From Bacteroidaceae bacterium (lineage in GTDB: Bacteria; Bacteroidota; Bacteroidia; Bacteroidales; Bacteroidaceae), in NCBI GenBank assembly GCA_017631315.1, contig JAGBTN010000017.1, positions 1 through 64,000 of the forward strand: a stretch of DNA of 64,000 nt, in the 5' to 3' direction. The stretch's first letter is position 1. Each line of letters begins with the position of its first letter. Made by a program: the position numbers and the translations under genes. Shown piece by piece: positions 42,505 through 53,300 of the stretch. The notes below the pieces were generated by a model that made no database searches, was not told the origin of the DNA, and worked only from the letters and a program-made list of their open reading frames with translations.

Positions 42505-43068
42505 TTAGAACTTTATCTCCGGTGCTTTGTCGAGAACAACTCTCTCTGCTTCGCCTACGTCGAAGAGAGGTTCCTTGTGGAAACCGAACATGCCGGCAAG
42601 AAGAAAGGCTGGGAACTTCTCTACACCATTGTTCAGTTCCTTCGTCGTGCTGTTGAAGTAGCGACGTGTTGCAGCCAGTTTGTTCTCGATGTCGCTGATT
42701 TCGGTCTGCAACTGCATAAAGTTCTGGTTTGCCTTCAGGTCTGGATATGCCTCGGCTACGGCATGAAGGTTCAGCATTGCTCGTGTCAATTCGTTTTCAG
42801 CCGTAATCTTGTCGTTAATGGAAGTCGCATTCATGGCATTCGCACGGGCAACGGTCACCTTGTCCAGCGTGCCGGCTTCGTGTTGCGCATAACCCTTTAC
42901 GGTAGCCACGAGCTGCGGAATGATGTCGTGACGCATCTTCAACTGTACGTCGATATTGGCAAAAGCATTTTCGCGATTGTTGCGGAGAGTAACCAGATTG
43001 TTGTAAATGCCAATGCACCAAAACACCAGCACAGCAATCACGATGATAATAATTGTTGATGTAGCCAT
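42505..43068 (-). CDS. lemA: LemA family membrane protein
   Basis: A 187-residue protein with one N-terminal membrane span (IIIIVIAVLVFWCIGIYNNL) and the LemA helical domain (RENAFANIDVQLKMRHDIIP, AYPDLKANQNFMQLQTEISD, NKLAATRRYFNSTTKELNNG). Function is unknown but it is regularly paired with HtpX. A -7 box TACCTTTG lies at 43126-43133. The 69-nt gap to htpX holds a GC-rich CTCCCTC/GGAGGG element. Confidence 0.93.
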   Translation of the reverse strand: MATSTIIIIVIAVLVFWCIGIYNNLVTLRNNRENAFANIDVQLKMRHDIIPQLVATVKGYAQHEAGTLDKVTVARANAMNATSINDKITAENELTRAMLNLHAVAEAYPDLKANQNFMQLQTEISDIENKLAATRRYFNSTTKELNNGVEKFPAFLLAGMFGFHKEPLFDVGEAERVVLDKAPEIKF

Positions 43069-43125
43069 AATGATAAAGATATGTTTAATGTAGTTCTACG
43101 TTAGCTTTGATCTCACTATTTTGGG

Positions 43126-43133
43126 CAAAGGTA
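43126..43133 (-). promoter_or_regulatory. -7 box of lemA-htpX
   Basis: TACCTTTG on the minus strand, 57 bp before the lemA start. Confidence 0.6.
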
Positions 43134-43292
43134 CACAAAAATGATGTGATTAAGCCTTTCCGGCAGGGTAATTTTGGGAAAGATTGTGCGTTTTTGTGTA
43201 ATTTTCACATCTTTTAGTAGTATGATGCTGAATTTCTAATATAAAAGTTCTATATTTGCGGGCTAAAAGTTCAAAACAATATAATAAGGTGT

Positions 43293-44156
43293 ATGAGACA
43301 GCTTAAAATTACGAAAAGCATCACCAGCCGTGACAGCGCATCGCTCGACAAGTATCTGCAGGAAATTGGTCGCGAGGCATTGCTCCCTGTTGAAGAGGAA
43401 GTAGAGCTTTCGCAAAGGATACGCAAAGGCGACCGCCGTGCGCTCGACAAACTTGTGCGTGCTAATTTGCGCTTTGTTGTCAGTGTTGCCAAACAATACC
43501 AGAACCAGGGACTTTCCTTGCCAGACCTTATCAACGAAGGTAATGTGGGACTGATTAAAGCGGCCGAGAAGTTCGACGAGACACGTGGCTTTAAGTTTAT
43601 CTCTTATGCCGTATGGTGGATTCGTCAGACCATTTTGCAGGCCCTTGCCGAGCAGAGCCGTATCGTACGCTTGCCCTTGAACCAGGTTAGCGCAGTGAAC
43701 AAGATTACAAAGGCAATGACGAAGTTCGAACAAGAGTTTGAGCGTAAACCCAGTGCTGACGAACTTGCAGAATTGGTAAACGAGTTGCCCGAGAAGATTA
43801 CCGACTCTCTTCGTGCCAGCGGCCGTCACGTTTCCGTGGATGCTCCATTTGTGGAGGGCGAAGAGAATAGTCTTTTGGACGTGATGACCAACCCCGACTC
43901 TCCTATGGCAGATAAGGGTTTGGTAAGCGAAAGCCTCTCAACAGAGATTGACCGTGCTCTGGGTGTACTCAACGAGCGCGAGAAACAAATCATAGAACGC
44001 AGTTTCGGCATCAACAATCAGCCCGAGATGACGCTCGAAGAGATAGGCGAAACCTTCGGTCTTACTCGTGAACGTGTTCGCCAGATTCGTGAGAAGGCTA
44101 TCCGCAAACTTCGTGCCGGCAGCCGTAACAGTCTGCTTCGTTCCTATTTGGGCTAA
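43293..44156 (+). CDS. rpoD: Primary sigma factor (sigma-70, Bacteroidetes short form)
   Basis: A 287-residue group-1-type sigma factor. Region 1.2 [19 protein letters not shown], region 2 [19 protein letters not shown] and [19 protein letters not shown], region 3 [19 protein letters not shown], and region 4 [18 protein letters not shown] to [16 protein letters not shown] are all present. The large region 1.1 of E. coli sigma-70 is absent, as is normal for the main sigma factor of Bacteroides. It recognises the TAnnTTTG promoters seen across this window. Its own -7 box TATATTTG lies at 43251-43258. Confidence 0.95.
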   Translation: MRQLKITKSITSRDSASLDKYLQEIGREALLPVEEEVELSQRIRKGDRRALDKLVRANLRFVVSVAKQYQNQGLSLPDLINEGNVGLIKAAEKFDETRGFKFISYAVWWIRQTILQALAEQSRIVRLPLNQVSAVNKITKAMTKFEQEFERKPSADELAELVNELPEKITDSLRASGRHVSVDAPFVEGEENSLLDVMTNPDSPMADKGLVSESLSTEIDRALGVLNEREKQIIERSFGINNQPEMTLEEIGETFGLTRERVRQIREKAIRKLRAGSRNSLLRSYLG

Positions 44157-44180
44157 ACAAGAAAGACTAGACAATACAAT

Positions 44181-44212
44181 AAAAGAGAGACGCACGAGCG
44201 TCTCTCTTTTAT
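44181..44212 (+). terminator. Terminator of rpoD
   Basis: AAAAGAGAGACGC pairs with GCGTCTCTCTTTT around ACGA. Confidence 0.92.
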
Positions 44213-44270
44213 TATTAATTATATCGCCTCTAATAATTCTTACATATCAATACAAATCCAAATTTATTAG

Positions 44271-44278
44271 TATCTTTG
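44271..44278 (+). promoter_or_regulatory. -7 box of menA
   Basis: TATCTTTG 58 bp before the start codon. Confidence 0.5.
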
Positions 44279-44335
44279 TGCCGCAGATAAACTTAATATC
44301 ACTAAAGCATTCCCTTTTTTACCTTCATTTGAATC

Positions 44336-45217
44336 ATGTTTCTTCTTTGGTTTCGCATTATTAGACCACAGACATTGTTTGCATCGCTTTGTCCTGTTCT
44401 GGTTGGACTTTTAGTGGCACACACATTTATTGGCGATACAACTTCTTTAGGGCACTTGACAGCTCTAGTTACAATTCTTTGCGCTCTGGCATTGCAGATA
44501 TTGAGCAACCTCATTAACGATTATTATGACTACAAACGTGGAACAGACAAACAAGGTCGGGTAGGGTTCAAACGTGCGTTGGCAGAGGGAATGGTACGGG
44601 AAGGTGAGATGCGAACGGCATGTTACCTTACGCTTGCCAGTGCCCTTTTGCTTGGGGCTGTGCTTTGTTATATAGGTGGTTGGGTTATACTGGCGATAGG
44701 CGTAACCGCAATACTATTCGCCTGGCTCTATACCGCCACGCCTTATTCCCTTTCCTATTTGGGCATTGCAGATATTTTTGTCTTCCTTTACTATGGCGTC
44801 ATCGCATCTTTTGGAACCGTTTGGCTGCAATTTAAAGCTGTGGGACAGACATTCGACCTTCATCAATTCTCTCCTTTTTATGCGGGAGCCGTCTGCGGAC
44901 TCATTTCAATGTGCGTACTTGCCATCAACAATATCCGCGACATTGATGATGACCGCCTGTCCGGCAAGCGTACTATTCCTGTGAGGGTAGGGAAGCACAT
45001 CGCACTCGCCATCTTAGGAATCATATTGGCTCTTGTACCATTGTTTGCATGGCTTGCTTTTGGCCAAAGTTTAGCAATTGCAATCGTATTCCCTACAGGC
45101 TTCTTATATTACAAGGTGTTGAGGGCAGAAGGGGCAGGATATAACCGATGTCTTCTGCTGGCGGGCATCGTGAATCTTATCTATGTAGGATTGGTGTGGT
45201 TGAATATCAATGGATAA
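44336..45217 (+). CDS. menA: 1,4-dihydroxy-2-naphthoate polyprenyltransferase
   Basis: A 293-residue UbiA-superfamily enzyme that attaches the polyprenyl tail in menaquinone synthesis, the respiratory quinone of these anaerobes. About eight or nine membrane spans are evident. The first Asp-rich motif is NLINDYYDYKRGTD and the second NNIRDIDDDRLSGKRTIPVR, both intact for prenyl diphosphate binding. It is monocistronic, without other men genes nearby, and ends at a strong hairpin. Confidence 0.93.
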   Translation: MFLLWFRIIRPQTLFASLCPVLVGLLVAHTFIGDTTSLGHLTALVTILCALALQILSNLINDYYDYKRGTDKQGRVGFKRALAEGMVREGEMRTACYLTLASALLLGAVLCYIGGWVILAIGVTAILFAWLYTATPYSLSYLGIADIFVFLYYGVIASFGTVWLQFKAVGQTFDLHQFSPFYAGAVCGLISMCVLAINNIRDIDDDRLSGKRTIPVRVGKHIALAILGIILALVPLFAWLAFGQSLAIAIVFPTGFLYYKVLRAEGAGYNRCLLLAGIVNLIYVGLVWLNING

Positions 45218-45269
45218 CATTCGTCATCTTCATTGACAGCGTCTTTGACTGAGATATGAGGGGAATCCT

Positions 45270-45320
45270 CAGGCGTGCTTAGATGGCGTTGTCATCTAAG
45301 CACGCCTGGTTAGAACTTTT
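45270..45320. terminator. Shared terminator of menA and gltX
   Basis: CAGGCGTGCTTAGATG and CATCTAAGCACGCCTG form a perfect 16-bp stem with a 6-7-nt loop, followed on the plus strand by a T-rich tract. Confidence 0.9.
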
Positions 45321-45322
45321 GT

Positions 45323-46885
45323 TTAGCCGAGTTTCTTGATGGCGTAGTTCATGCGGCGAAGGGTCTCGTCCTTGCCGAGGAATGCTGCCAGTTCATACAT
45401 GTCGGGACCTTGTCCTTCTCCGACGAGACAGATGCGCCATGCGTTCCAGGGCTTAATGCCTGTTTCTGCAGACCAAACGTCGATGACGGCTTTTTGACCT
45501 TCTACTGAGAAGTCATCTACCGTGGCAAGCACGTCGGCAAGTTGTTGCATTTCGGCAGCAGTACCTTCTTTCCAGTTCTTGCGAATGAACTTGTCTTCGG
45601 TGTCGAAACTATCGGGAGCAACGAAGAAGAAACGTGTCAAAGGCCAGAGGTCGCTGACGAAGCTGATGTTGCGCTTGTGCTTTTGGCCTTGTCCGTCGGT
45701 ATATTCGATGACTTTCTGCTTCATCATACGCACCACTTCTGCTTCCTGTTCTGGTGTTGCCTCAATACCTTGCTCGCGGAGCACTTTGTCGAACGATGGC
45801 ACCCACGCTTGGTCGGTTTGTTTCAAGAGATATTGGTGGTTGAACCATGCTGCTTTGATGTAGTCGAACTTTGCACCATTCTTCGAACACTTGCTGAGGT
45901 CGAAGAGTTGTACCATCTCGTCGAGGCTCATCACCTCTTGGTCGTTTCCGGGGTTCCAGCCGAGCAAAGCGAGGAAGTTTACGACCGCCTCTGGCAGATA
46001 ACCTTTTTCGCGGTAGCCGCTGCTCACTTCACCGCTCTTCGGGTCGTGCCATTCGAGTGGGAAGACTGGGAAGCCGAGTTTGTCGCCGTCGCGTTTGCTG
46101 AGCTTGCCGTTGCCGATGGGTTTGAGCAGGAGAGGCAAGTGTGCGAAGCGTGGCATTGTGTCGGCCCAGCCGAAAGCCTCGTAGAGGAGGACGTGGAGCG
46201 GTGCGCTGGGCAGCCATTCTTCGCCGCGAATAACGTGTGTTACCTCCATCAGATGGTCGTCCACAATGTTGGCGAGATGGTAGGTGGGGAGTTCGTCGGC
46301 ACTCTTGTAGAGAACCTTGTCGTCGAGGATGCTGCTGTTTATGCGTACTTCTCCACGAATGATGTCGTCCACAATGACGTCTCTTCCCGGTTCGATCAGG
46401 AAACGAACCACGTATTGTTGACCTTCGGCTATAAGAGCATCGACTTCTTCTTTTGGCATTACAAGCGAGTTGCGCATCTGCATTCGTGTGCTTGCATCGT
46501 ACTGGAAGTTTTCTATTTCTGCACGTTTTGCATCCAGTTCTTCGGGTGTATCAAAGGCGATGTAGGCCTTTCCGCTGTCGAGAAGTTGTTGAACATACTT
46601 TTTATATATGTCGCGACGTTCGCTTTGACGATATGGTCCGTGATTGCCTCCGAAACTCACGCCCTCGTCGAACTTGATGCCAAGCCATTTGAAAGACTCG
46701 ATGATATATTCTTCTGCCCCAGGAACAAAACGTCCGGAGTCGGTGTCTTCAATGCGGAAGATGAACTCACCGCCATGCTGGCGGGCAAAAAGATAGTTGT
46801 ATAGTGCAGTGCGTACACCGCCGATGTGCAAAGGGCCTGTAGGGCTTGGTGCAAAACGTACCCTCACTTTTCTCAATTCGGTCAT
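45323..46885 (-). CDS. gltX: Glutamyl-tRNA synthetase
   Basis: A 520-residue class I synthetase. The HIGH motif is in [20 protein letters not shown], the KMSKS-type loop in [20 protein letters not shown]. The anticodon-binding domain follows from about 340. Length is slightly above E. coli GltX, as in other Bacteroidetes. No GlxRS-type discriminating feature could be judged. A -7 box TACTTTTG is at 46944-46951. Confidence 0.97.
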   Translation of the reverse strand: MTELRKVRVRFAPSPTGPLHIGGVRTALYNYLFARQHGGEFIFRIEDTDSGRFVPGAEEYIIESFKWLGIKFDEGVSFGGNHGPYRQSERRDIYKKYVQQLLDSGKAYIAFDTPEELDAKRAEIENFQYDASTRMQMRNSLVMPKEEVDALIAEGQQYVVRFLIEPGRDVIVDDIIRGEVRINSSILDDKVLYKSADELPTYHLANIVDDHLMEVTHVIRGEEWLPSAPLHVLLYEAFGWADTMPRFAHLPLLLKPIGNGKLSKRDGDKLGFPVFPLEWHDPKSGEVSSGYREKGYLPEAVVNFLALLGWNPGNDQEVMSLDEMVQLFDLSKCSKNGAKFDYIKAAWFNHQYLLKQTDQAWVPSFDKVLREQGIEATPEQEAEVVRMMKQKVIEYTDGQGQKHKRNISFVSDLWPLTRFFFVAPDSFDTEDKFIRKNWKEGTAAEMQQLADVLATVDDFSVEGQKAVIDVWSAETGIKPWNAWRICLVGEGQGPDMYELAAFLGKDETLRRMNYAIKKLG

Positions 46886-46943
46886 GTGATATTGTTAAGA
46901 GTTAAGAATTAAGATTAAGAAAGTCACTTCTTCTATTTCTGTG

Positions 46944-46951
46944 CAAAAGTA
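46944..46951 (-). promoter_or_regulatory. -7 box of gltX
   Basis: TACTTTTG on the minus strand about 58 bp before the gltX start. Confidence 0.5.
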
Positions 46952-46994
46952 CGAAAAAGTTTGCATTATAGGCTATAGATTAGGGATTATTTAG

Positions 46995-47002
46995 TAACTT
47001 TG
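46995..47002 (+). promoter_or_regulatory. -7 box of the HD phosphodiesterase gene
   Basis: TAACTTTG about 67 bp before the start codon; divergent from the gltX promoter. Confidence 0.55.
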
Positions 47003-47069
47003 CGTACGAAAAGGTGTCCTGTTGACATTTTTTTCTAACTCTGAACTCTTAATTTCTGACTAAAAAACG

Positions 47070-49121
47070 ATGAGCCGATACAATCATAAACACAAACTTG
47101 GCTTTAAGGCATATTTCTATCGTACTCTCTTCTCAGCTATTGCCATCGCTGCTTTGGTGGTTTGCATGCCACATGGAAATACATCGTCCTTCCAATATCA
47201 GAAGGGCGAGCCATGGGAGGAGGAGGCTTTCATTGCGCAAGACAGTTTCCCTATCCTTAAGTCGGCAGAGCAAGTGGCTTACGAGCAGGACAGCCTGAAA
47301 CAGTTTTATGAACCATATTTCCGGCAGGATGTAGATATTACAGAACAGCAGTTGGCGGGATTGCAACAGGACTTCTTAAAGCTTTCTCCGGCGGCTCCAC
47401 ACTACTTCTTGCCTCATTTGCTGAATAAGCTCAGGCATGTTTACTCGGTAGGTATTCTTCCGCCCGACGCTCCGCTTGGCTTTGAGGGAAGGATGCCACG
47501 GCAGATTCGTGTCTATCGGGGTAATGAGTCGAGTGCCAAACCGTTGTCTTCTGTCTTTAGCGAAAAGGCTGCCTACGAATATCTGATGGCAGAGGAAGAC
47601 AGTGTTCGCTTCAATCATAGCCATCTCCGTGGGCTTGATTTGATAAAGTACATTACCCCTAATCTTTTCTACGATGCCCAGAAGAGCCTGCAGCAAAGGC
47701 AAGAAACCGATGGGCGCCTTGTCAAGACGAAGGGTGTGGTGCTGCAAGGACAGAAGATTGTGGATAGAGGTCAGATTGTCGACGACGAGGTGATGAGCAT
47801 TCTCCTTTCGTGGGAACAACATCAGAAGGAGCATAAAATCAGTCCGAAGGAGATGATGTTCCGTGTTGGCGGCAGCATACTCTATATAACCATTCTGGTT
47901 GTCCTGATGATGATGTACTTCCAGCAGTTCCGTAGCGACTATCTCGACAGTCTGCGCACCATTTTGCTTGTCATGACTTTGTCGCTCTTCTTCCCCGTGA
48001 TTACATATATTATTGTTAAACATTCTTGGGGTAGTGTGTATATTGTGCCATATTGTGTGTTGCCGATTATGCTCCGAATTTTCCTCGATTCGCGTACGGC
48101 ATTCGTCACCCATGTCATTGCAATTCTGGCATCGGCCGTAGTACTGACCGACCCTTATACGTTTATTGTGACGCAGATTGTGGCAGGTCTTGTGGCCATA
48201 TATTCTTTACGTGAACTTTCGCAGCGACACGAGTTGTTCCGTGCGGCCATACTCGTCACTTTTGCTGCGCTGCTGACTTCCTTATGCATGGAGTTTGTGC
48301 GAGGCGCAGCCGCAGGCAATCAGGAACTCTCTCGTTGGCCGTATCCGTATTTGATGATGGCTGGTGTGCTTTCCATGCTTGCCTATCTGCTACTTATTCC
48401 CATAGAACGCATCTTTGGTTTTACGTCCATCGTGACGCTTGTCGAGTTGCAGAATGTGAACAATCCCTTGCTGCGTCGTCTTTCGGAAAAGGCCAATGGC
48501 ACTTTCAACCACAGCCTTCAGGTGGCCAACCTGGCTGCCGAGGTGGCTAACAGGCTGGATGCGAAGGCTCAGCTGGTGCGTACCGGAGCGCTCTATCACG
48601 ATATTGGCAAGATGGAGAACCCTGCTTTTTTTACGGAGAATCAGAGTGGAAAGAATCCGCACGACGGGCTACCATATGAGAAGAGTGCGCAGATTATTAT
48701 CCAGCACGTAGAGAGTGGAATGAAATTGGCGGAGAAGTACAGGTTGCCAAAGGCGGTGTCCGACTTCATTTGTACGCATCACGGTTGCAGCCGCACCCGC
48801 TATTTCTATACTTTACGTAAGAACGAATCGCCCAATGTCCCCATCGACGATCGTCTGTTTACTTATCCTGGTCCTAAACCCCAAACCTTGGAGCAAGCCA
48901 TACTGATGATGGCCGATGCTGTTGAGGCAGCGTCGCGCAGCCTGCCTGTCTATACAGAGGAGAGCATCAACACGTTGGTGGAGAAGATAATCGGTGCGCA
49001 GATGGAGGAAGGTAGTTTCAGCGAGTGTGCCATCACCTTCCGTGAAATTACGGAAGCCAAAGAGGTGCTTTGTGCAAGACTGCGCACCATCTATCATACC
49101 AGAATACAGTATCCGGAATAG
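47070..49121 (+). CDS. PgpH-type 7TM HD-domain phosphodiesterase
   Basis: A 683-residue membrane enzyme with the 7TMR-HDED architecture: one N-terminal span, an extracytoplasmic domain of about 220 residues, seven spans (about 265-450), and a cytoplasmic HD domain. Metal-site residues are complete: TFNHSLQVANLA, ALYHDIGKMENPAFF, IIQHVESGMKLAEKY, FICTHHGCSRT and MMADAVEAASR. In Firmicutes this family hydrolyses the second messenger c-di-AMP, so the same is likely here. No diadenylate cyclase is adjacent. Confidence 0.88.
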   Translation: MSRYNHKHKLGFKAYFYRTLFSAIAIAALVVCMPHGNTSSFQYQKGEPWEEEAFIAQDSFPILKSAEQVAYEQDSLKQFYEPYFRQDVDITEQQLAGLQQDFLKLSPAAPHYFLPHLLNKLRHVYSVGILPPDAPLGFEGRMPRQIRVYRGNESSAKPLSSVFSEKAAYEYLMAEEDSVRFNHSHLRGLDLIKYITPNLFYDAQKSLQQRQETDGRLVKTKGVVLQGQKIVDRGQIVDDEVMSILLSWEQHQKEHKISPKEMMFRVGGSILYITILVVLMMMYFQQFRSDYLDSLRTILLVMTLSLFFPVITYIIVKHSWGSVYIVPYCVLPIMLRIFLDSRTAFVTHVIAILASAVVLTDPYTFIVTQIVAGLVAIYSLRELSQRHELFRAAILVTFAALLTSLCMEFVRGAAAGNQELSRWPYPYLMMAGVLSMLAYLLLIPIERIFGFTSIVTLVELQNVNNPLLRRLSEKANGTFNHSLQVANLAAEVANRLDAKAQLVRTGALYHDIGKMENPAFFTENQSGKNPHDGLPYEKSAQIIIQHVESGMKLAEKYRLPKAVSDFICTHHGCSRTRYFYTLRKNESPNVPIDDRLFTYPGPKPQTLEQAILMMADAVEAASRSLPVYTEESINTLVEKIIGAQMEEGSFSECAITFREITEAKEVLCARLRTIYHTRIQYPE

Positions 49122-49148
49122 CAAGACAAGCCTCGAGGCTTGTCTTGC
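49121..49148. terminator. Perfect palindromic terminator overlapping a stop codon
   Basis: A 28-nt perfect palindrome (GCAAGACAAGCCTC and its complement) starts at the last base of the upstream TAG stop and ends 1 bp before the convergent gene's stop. It serves both genes. Confidence 0.88.
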
Positions 49149-49149
49149 T

Positions 49150-50340
49150 TTATTCAATGTTCAGGGCTTTCTTGATGAGCGTCTCGAGTTCTGTGGCATC
49201 AGTTGACAGGGAGAGAATCGTGCCGTCGCGGTCGATGAGGAACATGCCGCCTCCTCCTAAGCCGAGACCATTCTTCTGCCATACATTCAGTTCGTCCCTT
49301 AAGTCGATAAGGCTTTCCCACGGATATCCGTCTTGCCTTGCTGCCTGAATCATATCCTTTGGGTCATTCTCTCGGGCAATGGCTACCACGGTAAAGCCCT
49401 TGTCCTTGTACTTTTCATAAATTGGAATCATGTCCTTGCTGTGCCGACGGCATGGACCGCACCACGATGCCCAGAAGTCGATGAGAGCCACTTTTCCGCG
49501 ATAGAGCGATGACACTTGCACTTTCTTCCCTTCTATGGTGTGAACGTCGAAGTCGTGATAAGGCTTGCCGGGCTTTAGAAGCCATGCCGCTTCGAGTGTG
49601 CGGATGGTGTTGTGAATAGGATTCTCCGGATGAAAGTTTTCATACATGTTGTGATAGAGGCTCATCAGCTTCTGTTTCTGTTCGTCATGGCGGTTATTGT
49701 TGTAGCGCATTTGGTCAGCCATGTCATAGAGCGCATACTGCATGGGATGTTCAGCATAGTATTCCAATTCCCAAGCGCGATATGCGTGGTACAGTTTCTC
49801 GTACTCCTCCTCATACTTTTCCACGCGCTTCACCAGCAAAGAGTCCTCTTCGGGGTTCTTGCCTTGTTTTCGCAACTCCTCCACTAAGGGACGGATTTCT
49901 TTCTCGGCTTGTTTTGATATTTCCTCCATCTTGCCGAGGTATAGCTTCTCTGCCTCTGCATCCATCTTGACCTTCAGCATCTGTTCGGGACCACCACTAA
50001 TGACTTTCCATTTTCCTTCGTCGAAGCGAAGCGTTACGGTTGCACCATTCTCTACAAGAAATTCTGTGTTCGCCAATGAGCCGTGTTCATATTGCTCATA
50101 TAGGAAGACATTGTAGAGCGTCATCTTGTCTGTCTCGACATTGCATAAAAAGCGTCCTTGCACGCCAGCTTTCGCCGTGATGTAATTGTTTGATACTCGC
50201 AAGTCTGTGCCTGCAGGACAGATAATAACTGTCTTGCCTTGTGTCGTGTCTCTCAGTTCGCCCCAAATGTGGCATTTAACTTGTGCCTGCCCTGTCATGC
50301 AGACGATAGCGAGCATGATGGTGATGATAGCTTGCTTCAT
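49150..50340 (-). CDS. TlpA-like thioredoxin-fold protein
   Basis: A 396-residue secreted protein (signal IITIMLAIVCMTGQAQ). The N-terminal part is a DUF4369-like beta domain, the middle is a long charged helix (about 130-190), and the C-terminal AhpC/TSA-TlpA domain has the active site WASWCGPCRRHSKDM near residue 297 and the cis-Pro region GGMFLIDRDG. It should reduce or exchange disulfides in the periplasm. The start is 41 nt after the outer-membrane protein gene, across a T/C-rich spacer, so the two form one operon. Confidence 0.88.
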   Translation of the reverse strand: MKQAIITIMLAIVCMTGQAQVKCHIWGELRDTTQGKTVIICPAGTDLRVSNNYITAKAGVQGRFLCNVETDKMTLYNVFLYEQYEHGSLANTEFLVENGATVTLRFDEGKWKVISGGPEQMLKVKMDAEAEKLYLGKMEEISKQAEKEIRPLVEELRKQGKNPEEDSLLVKRVEKYEEEYEKLYHAYRAWELEYYAEHPMQYALYDMADQMRYNNNRHDEQKQKLMSLYHNMYENFHPENPIHNTIRTLEAAWLLKPGKPYHDFDVHTIEGKKVQVSSLYRGKVALIDFWASWCGPCRRHSKDMIPIYEKYKDKGFTVVAIARENDPKDMIQAARQDGYPWESLIDLRDELNVWQKNGLGLGGGGMFLIDRDGTILSLSTDATELETLIKKALNIE

Positions 50341-50381
50341 ATTTTCTTCTTATTTTCTTATTCTCATATTTTCTAAATTTC

Positions 50382-53300
50382 TTATTCTCTTATTTCCTTA
50401 TTTTCTTCTGACTTTGGCTTCTTGTTCAAGCGCCAAGTGACGTGGAAGAGGGCGTAGGAGGGCAGGACGTTGTAGAAGGTCTCGGTGCGGCCTTGCGCGT
50501 TGATGCTGTGGCGGACGTTGGAGAGCTGGCCGAGCATGTCGAAGCCGTCGAGCTGCAGGAGCAGGTTGCCGTGCATAAGTCGCTTTGTGATGCGTGCATT
50601 CCAGACGAGTTCGTTGGTGTTCATCGTTGCGTCGCTATAGCCTCTGCGCGAGTACATGGTCAGGTCTGTGGCGAGCTGGAAGTTCCATGGCAGTTCAATC
50701 TGTCCGGCGAGACTGTAGTCGAAGTCGAAGACATTGATTCGCGTGAAGTCCGCCCGAGCGCTGGTGGAACGCTGATAGTGCAGGTCGCCTTTTGCCGTGA
50801 GGTCGAGCTTGTCGGTGGGTTTCCACGAGAGAGAAAGCTCGTCGTCGAAGTAGTTGGAGGCCACGACGCTTCGGACATTGTTCATCAAATCAACGCTGTG
50901 ATTGTGTCTGTGCCTGAATGTCTGCTTGAGGCGCAGACGCTCTTTGTGGTCGAGCGGGAAGTCAACGCCGGCAGAAGCATTGGTGTTCCAGTTGCCGTCG
51001 ATGTTCTGCGGCGAACTTGTCCGCACGCCAGTCTGCTTGTCGTAGAGCACGGCTGTGGCGACAGCATCTTGCGTGGCATCGAAACTGAACGAGGCATTGA
51101 CCAGTGTGCGACGCAACTTCTCGCGATAGTTGCCGTAGATGCTGTGGCTGCGCGAAGGGCGAAGATCGGGATTGCCGAGCTGGATGTTGAGCGGGTCGCT
51201 ATCGGTGCGGATATTGAGCAGGCTGCGCATGGAGGGTTGCGAGACGTTCGTCTGATAGCCGCCCCAAATGTTCCGGTTGGTTTTATGATGGGAGTGAGAG
51301 AAGTACAGTCTTGCCGACAGACTGGTGGTGCGGCGGCTCATTGTGGTATCGACCTGTGTGCCCTGCCAGTAGTCGAGCGTCTCATGGATGATGGGCAGCG
51401 AGAGGCTGGCGTTGAGGTTGTTCAATGTTCCTGTTGAGTCGTTGTAGTGACGGAAGCTGTAGCCTATGCTTGGTGCGTTGTTGATGGTCTTGCGGTGCGA
51501 GCGCTGGCTGTTGTCGGCATCGAGCGTTCGCAGCATTTCCTCTGTCGAAGGCAACGTGCCGAGAGGATGCAGCTCTGTGTTCGCCCATTCTTCCATCTGG
51601 TTCAGCAGGTAGAGACTCCTGTTACTTTCATTATTATTATAAGAGAATCCGTCTTCAATCTGAATGTTGTGGTTGTACTTTTGGTCGAGGGCGAAGGTCA
51701 GTTCGGGAATAAGGCTGAAGTCGTGTGTGCGGTCGATGTTGGGACGGTAACGGTTCCTGAAGTCGGATGCCGCCTCAGTCTTTGGGTAATCCAGCAGGTA
51801 GTGCTCGAAGACATCCTCGTATCTGTCGTAGAAGTAGTATTTGTAGTTGAGCATGAAGTTGATGTAGTCGTTGTGGGCAGGACTGACGTTGAAGAAGCCA
51901 TAGTCGTTAATGTTGATGTGACGACCCGTGCCGTGCCGACGCGAGGTGTCGCGGTTGAGGGCATAGCGGCGCAGGAGGTTTCCTGCGTATGGCGTCATCA
52001 GGCTGTCCATCCATGCCTTGCCCCAGCCCTCGGCCACGTCCTCTGCCAGCGTCGCACTCGCGGAGCTGGAGTAGTTCGACCAGTGCAGGTATTCCAGCGA
52101 AACATCGTTGTCGAAATACAAACCCTTGAAGGTTTCCCATAATGTGCCAGGCTTTCGCAGACGTACTTCATGATCTGTGTTCAGGCGAGCATCGTAGCTG
52201 CGGCGCGTGAAGAACGAGCGTCCGTAGGTGTTGCCGCCCTGGAGGAAGGTCTCGCTTGCGGTGTGGTTGGCCTCTTTGCTGTCGGCATAGGTTCCTTTGA
52301 TGCTACCCTGATAACGGAAGTCCTCGCCTTTCTCGTAGAGACCGTTGGCTCCCAAGGTGTAGCTCGTCGTGATTCCCCGCTCCTGTCTTAGTGGCGACCA
52401 CTCGCCCTTCTCGCCTGGCGTGTGGTAGTCGCTCAGGTTGTTGACGTTGGCGAAGAGTGCGATACGCGAGTTCGTGGAGTAGCGCATGGCAAAGGCTCGG
52501 CCGAGGAAGGGTGGGGCTTTCGTCGTCTCTCCGAAGTCCTCCTGACTGCCGAAGCGCTTGCCTATGCCGCCCTCCGCATTCGCGAGCCACGCCGTGTTGT
52601 AGTCGCGCTTCAGTCGTACGTCCATTACCATCTCTTTCTGTGTCGTCTTCTCGCGGATTGTGCCCTTCACGTTGTCGGGTGTTCGCTCGTAGCTTCGGAT
52701 GTCCTTCACCATGTAGGACGGCATGTTGTCGAGGAGCAGCTCGCGGTCGCTGTCGAAGAAGTCCTTGCCGTTGAGCAGCAAGGCATCCACTTTGCGGCCG
52801 TTCACGGTTATCTCTCCTCCGCCTTTCAACTCAACGCCCGGCAGCTTCTTGATGAGTGCGTCGAGCATCGAGCCTTCTGCCATCGAGAAGGCATCCGCGT
52901 CATAGACCAGCGTGTCGCCGTCCATGTAGAACTTCAGCTTAGTGGCCTTCACGACTACTTCATCCATGATGGTGGTGGAGTCGAGAGCCCCCTCTAACTC
53001 CCCCTTGGGGGAGGACTTTTTGGCTCGATGCAGGTAGATGGGCTTCAGGTCGCGGTAGTTTTCGCGCTTGTACATCTTCTGGATCTCGAAGGGAGCAAAG
53101 CGTGTTTGGTAGCCCTTTGCTTCGAGGCGCAACAGGTACTTGCCCGCCTCTTTGATGCTTGCTACGGCGTAGGTGTGGCGCTTGTCATCGTATTTATATT
53201 TATAGCTCTGCACGTGAACAGTATCGACGAAACTGCTGTCGGCAGCACGGAGCAACGTCGCTTTCAGGCTGTCGATGCCGTCATGCGTCAAGTGGTCGGC

